Positions 58,780 through 64,000 of a DNA stretch of 64,000 nucleotides are shown in pieces. Below the pieces are notes generated by a model. The model saw only the letters and a program-made list of their open reading frames with translations. It did no database searches and was not told where the DNA came from. The DNA is taken from contig CM049314.1 of assembly GCA_026874595.1 (NCBI GenBank), positions 24,377,729 through 24,441,728 on the forward strand. Reading direction: 5' to 3'. The DNA is from Sipunculus nudus (taxonomy: Eukaryota; Annelida; Sipuncula; Golfingiida; Sipunculidae). The position numbers and the translations under genes were made by a program. Numbering within the stretch: the first letter of the stretch is position 1; every line of letters begins with the position of its first letter.

Positions 58780-61050
58780 TAGCTCAGCTGACTATAAGTC
58801 ATCTGAACTGCAAGGATGGTCCTTTGTCCGTCGTCCGTTTGACTGTCCGGCCATCCGTCCGGACGTCCTTTAACAAGGCACGAATTGAAACTTTTGGACC
58901 TACGAATCCGAAACTATACATACAGTTAAAAGTTCATAAGTTCTCCTAGAAAACCGAAAACTGTGTCACTGCGACTTCGTTCCTTTAAGAAATGAAGGAA
59001 ACCCCTCCAGTTTCCTTTCAAATTCTGTTTTCACACATCAAGACTTACTAATATCAAAACCACTGGTGTTGTTTTATACATATTTCACATAACTATTCCT
59101 CTATATGTTTCCTAAAGACATGCCATAAATAAAATTTATATTGTGTATATGTAGGAGTCATGGGTTCGAACGTAAGGTATATCGCCAAAATATCAGGAAA
59201 GCTAGTTACTTGTTGAAGCTAGGCAGCCTTCTTCAAGCATGCACCTTTATTTAATAAACACATAACTGTATGCCCGAAATTAGACAAGAATTTTGTGATT
59301 TAAGTAATTGATAAGCATATATGTAAAATCAATGCCTTAAATTTTATGCAACTTTGAATATGGTACATTTTTCCCCTGTACCTGTACACACTATTTATTA
59401 AATTTTCACAGCATAAATACCTAAGGATTAAATCTTTTAACGTCTGAAACTTGAAAGGAATCGATTAAAATGAGTAGCTTTTATTAAAGTTTTCAGACAC
59501 CATGTTAGGCATTTTTATACTTTAAATCAGCCTAGTACAATTCTGTGTAATGAGTGATGCAGCCCTCACCTCACCGCTATTTTGGGCCGCCGCCAGTCGA
59601 GTTGAGATCAAGCCGAGCCGCCGCTATTTCATTAAGCCAAAGTGAGCCGATCTTTTGGAGCTCAGTTTAAAAAGATACAGAAAGATCAATATTTTATATT
59701 TAAATTGTCCAAAACAAATGTTCAGGGTTTTATATTGTATCTTGTCGCTGAAAGTAACCGCGTGATTTTTTAGGTATGAAAGTTTTGGCTTATGAAACCT
59801 CCACTGACAAGGATTAACTATACTCGATATTTATTCACAAATTAGTTATATGTAAAATGAATACAATATGTCACACATAATATAGATAACGTGTTAGAAT
59901 AAATTGGGTACTTTGTTACATCGTCAAATGAATAGGCCTTCAGGACAATTTAAGCCAGCCGACGTCTTGCAAGCAGAATCGAGCAACGAAACTCGTCTTA
60001 CCGCTAAAGTCAGCCGTCTTTTTGTCTAAGCAAGCCGCATTTCTGTACCTAACACGACTCTCACCTGTGTTATAACCTGTTTTACTCCAGACAGTACCAT
60101 TGGTTTAGCTCAGCTAGGCCTCCCACTCCCCCCCCCCCCCCCGACTGGATGCATAAACTAGATGAATGTTATAATTTTCTCTATTAAATTCATTCTGGAC
60201 ATTTGCTACATTCTGGATTTTGTGTTAGATCTCATGGGCTTACAATGATTAAATTGCACATTTAATTGTGTCCACAAAGTGATGTATTGCTATAAAAGGA
60301 TGGATGTTCCCATTACAAAGAATTCCTAACTTCAGAAGAGTAAATACTTTCCGTTCTTAATTTTTGAATCAGTTGCCCCCTCATCCAACCAGCAGGGTGT
60401 ATAATTGATTTAAAAGGGTATTCTAATAAAATATACATAATCTTTTATTGTAATCTTGAAGAAGCCATGTTGTGGCATTATTTGTTTCAGTGCTGTTATC
60501 TTAAAAAATAATTTCCTTTTAAATTCAGTTAAACATTCTTGATTTTACAAAGTAATAAAATATATGTGTATGCATAATTGTACATGATATGAGCCAGATT
60601 GATAATGATGCTACTTACAGTTTTGAATTAACTTATAATTCCATATTTTTTATCATAGATCAATAAAATTTGTAAATAAAAAAAATAAATATGATAAAAA
60701 CTGGGATAAAATTGATATGCTTGAAAAATAAGGTTTAATTTCAACTTAAACTGATTATTTAGCTTACAGTGAAATCAGGGATCAGACCTTTCTGTCCTAT
60801 CAGTCCATCTATAAATATTTCATATATTCTAGAAATTTTCTCAAAACTTTATCGTTTTTTCATGGCAGTCACGCCAGAGTAATAGTATTTAAATAATTTA
60901 TTTAGTACTTTACTATAACCAATAGGAGTGCCACGTCTTCTTACCTTTTCAGATGCTAATATATATATAAATAAAAGAAATAACAATAGAAATAAGTAAA
61001 TTTTGTATTTGCTAAAATTTTTCAAAATTCAACTGAGTTTATGTGTAGAA
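58780..61050 (+). mobile_element. Family A element, diverged copy with internal insertion
   Basis: Starts TTTTAGCTCAGCTGACTATA then AGTCATCTGAACTGC and CCTTTGTCCGTCGTCCG. Family A body to about 59560 and again from about 60110 (poly-C tract, then GATGCATAAACTAGATGAAT). Between them is about 550 bp bounded by GCCGCC...CAGCC-type sequence (59575-60060), probably another insertion. The right end is eroded near 61050. Confidence 0.7.
59565..60070. mobile_element. Insertion with AGCCG-rich ends
   Basis: The left side has GGGCCGCCGCCAGTCGAGTT and AAGCCGAGCCGCCGC. The right side has AAGCCAGCCGACGTCTTGCA, AGTCAGCCGTC and AAGCAAGCCGCA. These recurring AGCCG motifs on both flanks, absent from other family A copies, suggest an inserted MITE-like element. 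No clean terminal inverted repeat found. Confidence 0.4.
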
Positions 61051-61201
61051 CTAGAATACGGGTAGTCGACAAGCGACTACGTGTATCCGCCAAAATCAGA
61101 GAAGGACGGGTGAAGTGAGGCATGGATTGAGTGGCAAGGGGATATAGAGTTACATATGTAAAATATTAGTATTGGATCTCTGCCACATAAACATGATTGT
61201 A

Positions 61202-62200
61202 GGTGGCGCCACCTGTTATTTGAACGAGAAACTATCCAAGATATATACACATGCAAAATTTCAAGTGGAAAAGTCAAACCACTGCAGAGATATGAGTGAT
61301 TTTATCCCACAGCAAACAGATGGACGCTGTGCAAACATGGTTGCAGGTGGCGCCACCTTTTGTTGTGTATGTTATAAAGCTATCCCAGGGCTACATTTGT
61401 GTAAAAATTTTTTCCGGATCGGTCAAACGGTTCCCGAGATATGAGCTTGGATGTCTGCAGCGTTAACATGAATGTAGGTGGCGCCACCTGTCATAAAATC
61501 AAGGAAGCTATCTAGGATGTATACGCATGCCGAATTTTAGGTGAATTAGTCAAACCATTGCAGAGATATGAGTGATTTTAACCCCAGGCAGATGAACAAA
61601 TGGACACTGTGCAAACATGGTTGCAGGTGGCGCCATCTTTTGTTGTGTATGTTATAAAGCTATCCCAGGGCTACATTTGTGTAAAATTTTTTTCCAGATC
61701 GGTCAAACGGTTCCCGAGATATATGGGTTTATGTGTGGAGCGTTAACGTGAATGTAGGTGGCGCCACCTGTCATAAAATCAAGAAAGCTATCTAGGATGT
61801 ATATGTATGCCGATTTTTAGGTGAATTAGTCAAACCACTGCAGAGATATGAGTGATTTTAACCCCAGGCAGATGAACAAATGGACACCGTGCAAACATGG
61901 TTGCAGGTGGCGCCACCTTTTGTTGTGTATGTTATAAAGCTATCCCAGGGCTACATTTGTGTAAAATTTTTTTCCGGATCGGTCAAACGGTTCCCGAGAT
62001 ATATGGGTTTATGTGTGGAGCGTTAACGTGAATGTAGGTGGCGCCACCTGTCATAAAATTGAGAAAGCTATCTAGGATGTATATGCATGCCAAATTTTAG
62101 GTGAATTAGTCAAACCACTGCAGAGATATGAGTGATTTTAACCCCAGGCAGATGAACAGATGGACACTGTGCAAACATGGTTGCAGGTGGCGCCACCTTT
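61202..62200. repeat. Tandem array of GGTGGCGCCACC palindromes
   Basis: The 12-bp perfect palindrome starts near 61202, 61346, 61476, 61757, 61907, 62037 and 62187, with one mutated copy (GGTGGCGCCATC) near 61626. Spacing alternates between about 130 and 150 bp. Later units are nearly identical to one another, so the array expanded recently or is homogenised. Confidence 0.9.
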
Positions 62201-62449
62201 TGTTGTGTATGTTATAAAGCTATCCCAGGGCTACATTTGTGTAAAAAAATTTTCCGGATCTGTCAAACGGTTCCCGAGATATACGGGTTTATGTGTGTAA
62301 ACAGACGCACAAACGGACGCTGGGCAGAGATGAAAGGTCAGAGGTCAAGGTCACTTGGTTAGGCACCAGTTCACATGTGACCCGATAATTTGTGTAAGTT
62401 TCGGAAAAATCTGTCCAGTAGTCTCAGAGGAGTTCTCCGGAAACGAACG

Positions 62450-62476
62450 CGGCGGCGGCGGCGGCGGCGGCGGCGG
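62450..62476. repeat. (CGG)n microsatellite
   Basis: Nine consecutive CGG-type triplets near the right end of the 61.08-kb element. Confidence 0.9.
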
Positions 62477-62534
62477 AACCCGGTCAAAAACATAGTATCC
62501 GCAAAACTTCGTTTTGGCGGATACAATTAAATGC

Positions 62535-63480
62535 AAGTGTTCTGCAATCCTTTGTTAACTCAGCATATTGTAAAGCAAAACTGGGTCACTGCGACTTTGT
62601 TCCTTTGATAAGCTTAAGAAAAACCTCAATTTTCCATTAAAATCCTATTGTTAAACTTCAGGCCTGCCTAATATCAAATCCACTGGGGTTGTTTTGTTCA
62701 TATTTTAAATGACTATTCGACTATAAGTTTACTCCGCACGCGCCATAAATTAGGTCAATATTGCGTTATGTACAAGAGTCTGGGGCCAGACTATAATGTA
62801 TATTGTCAAAATATCAGGAAAAATATTTACTTTTTTTATATGGCAACTGATGATGGTTTGAGAAAATTATTCCAATATGTAACTGTTTTTATTTGAGATA
62901 ATTGGTTATCAGTAATTAGGTAAAAATTGTGTATATTTTATCATTGGCATAAGTGTAAGAACTTTAAACTTTGCCCAACTTTAACAAAGGCACGTGTCCC
63001 GTAAGCACTGTTGATATAATTATCACATCATGCAACCACAATGTCATAATCTTTAATAATCTGAAATTTGAATGCATTTGATAAAAAAAAAACTATAATT
63101 TACATAAGTTTTTGGAAGACCATGCCACCGTCAGGCACTCCAGAGAGTATGTTCCTTCGCCCCCCCCCCCCCCCCCCCCCCCCCACGGCTGAATTCCTGT
63201 ACTGGCCTGTAGTCTGACTGATTTGTCATTGTGTTGTCTAGGCCAGAGGCAACTTCCATGTGACCCCAGTAAAGGTGATCTGTTACATCACTTGGTGGGA
63301 TGGCCACTCAAGTGAAATCCAACTCTGCGAATGCATGTTGTTAAGAAGTTACATGTTTCCCATTCAGTTACAATCACACATGAAATTATGTAATCTTTAA
63401 TTCTCATGTTTAAGAAAGTTTTGTATTAGTTTATGTTCTCAAGCGTTTCGACTGATCTCTCCTAATGTCATTAGGTACAG
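62535..63480 (+). repeat. Family A fragment
   Basis: Family A phrases in order (CTGGGTCACTGCGACTTTGT; CTGCCTAATATCAAATCCAC; CATAATGTATATTGTCAAAA; TTTGCCCAACTTTAACAAAGG; TAATCTGAAATTTGAA). No hairpin end, so it may continue the 58.78-kb copy, split by the 61.08-kb element. A poly-C tract lies at 63161-63184. Confidence 0.6.
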
Positions 63481-63596
63481 TGGTCATAGAAACTGACTGA
63501 TGGACTGAGTCAACTGCTGAGGGAGAGAGTGCAGGTCTTTGAATTTCTCAGCTGCTCCCCCCCCCCCCCCCCCCCACACACAGTACATATACACAC

Positions 63597-63780
63597 TAGG
63601 GCCCTGCGCGGGCTGAAAAATTGAACCCGCACCCGCCCCGCATCATGCCCTGTCAGCCCGCCCCGCAATCAAAGAATTAAATTCAGCCCGCCCCGCCCCG
63701 CAGTTACTATGATTCTTTCAGCCCGCACCCGCCCCACGAAATTTTCTTTCAGCCCGCACCCGCCCCGCCCCGCGGCTTTA
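63597..63780. repeat. CCCGCCCCGC-rich element
   Basis: Opens TAGGGCCCTGCGCGGGCTGA and then repeats CAGCCCGC(A)CCCGCCCCGC about four times, separated by short AT-rich spacers. Probably one end of a MITE-like element; its partner end is not clear. Confidence 0.6.
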
Positions 63781-63789
63781 GGTTTAGGA

Positions 63790-64000
63790 TGTTCATTGAG
63801 ATCTAAACATGACCAGAGCGTTGTTTCTTATAGCAATCATCAACACATTATGCTGTGACCAAACAGGGATTTGACCAGCCAGTGGTCAATGTCAGTTACA
63901 CTTAGCACATGGAGTTACAATTAGATAATCAGTCCACCTTATAGGCTTTGTGCAGTTCCAGGTCAATTGAGTCACCTACAAAGCCAGCTGTAGCCACACA
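63790..64000. other. Window end, nothing recognised
   Basis: Ordinary-composition sequence without a supported feature. Confidence 0.4.

Larger units (their letters stand above)
61083..62524. mobile_element. 1.44-kb element with 13-bp inverted ends and internal palindrome array
   Basis: Left end GTATCCGCCAAAA (61083-61095) and right end TTTTGGCGGATAC (62512-62524) are perfect inverted repeats. The body is about four units of about 280 bp. Each unit has one GTAGGTGGCGCCACCTG and one GCAGGTGGCGCCACCTT site, plus shared phrases (TTATAAAGCTATCCCAGGGC; GGTCAAACGGTTCCCGAGAT). Near the right end lie AGGTCAGAGGTCAAGGTCA and a (CGG)n run. No transposase. Confidence 0.9.

Noticed and set aside
61083-62524. 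A CRISPR array based on regular repeats
   Set aside because: Repeat units are about 280 bp, spacers are not unique, the sequence is eukaryotic, and inverted terminal ends mark a transposable element.

Overview
This is a eukaryotic, AT-rich, repeat-dense stretch of genome, most probably from a bivalve mollusc. The evidence is many dispersed elements with hairpin ends followed by GTCC/GGAC-rich tracts, long poly-C/poly-G runs, and one invertebrate-type innate immune receptor gene with short exons and very long introns. Nothing looks bacterial or viral, and I see no convincing tRNA, rRNA or CRISPR locus. The organism is inferred from repeat style only.

The one gene I can build with confidence is a CARD-NACHT-LRR receptor (NLR) on the minus strand, spread over about 39 kb. 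Reading 5' to 3' on the minus strand: a 20-nt first coding exon present in three tandem copies (about 50.6, 51.35 and 52.1 kb); two exons that together make a CARD (39.4-39.5 and 38.8-38.9 kb); a 64-nt linker exon (37.8 kb); a 194-nt pre-NACHT exon (33.5-33.7 kb); and a single 1.9-kb exon with the whole NACHT ATPase and the leucine-rich repeats (13.9-12.0 kb). All five junctions have AG/GT borders and matching phases, giving an intact predicted protein of 835 residues. The very large introns (about 11 kb and 19.6 kb) are filled with mobile elements.

Layout: 1-11 kb holds repeats (a 3.2-kb hairpin-ended element, a 130-bp tandem array, MITEs) and a possible plus-strand promoter/exon near 10.7-11.5 kb. 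12-52 kb is the NLR gene. Its introns carry further copies of the hairpin-ended family, a tandem array rich in nuclear-receptor half-sites (17.1-18.5 kb), a second near-full copy of the 3.2-kb element (28.75-31.73 kb), and a three-level nest of inverted-repeat elements (35.5-37.35 kb). 52-64 kb is repeat territory: another element family, a GC-rich insertion at 55 kb, a possible isolated plus-strand exon at 58.3 kb, and a 1.44-kb element with terminal inverted repeats whose body is a tandem array built on a GGTGGCGCCACC palindrome.

The most interesting observation is the array of three promoter/first-exon units feeding one immune receptor gene. All coordinates and splice sites come from reading the sequence; no alignment or transcript data were available.
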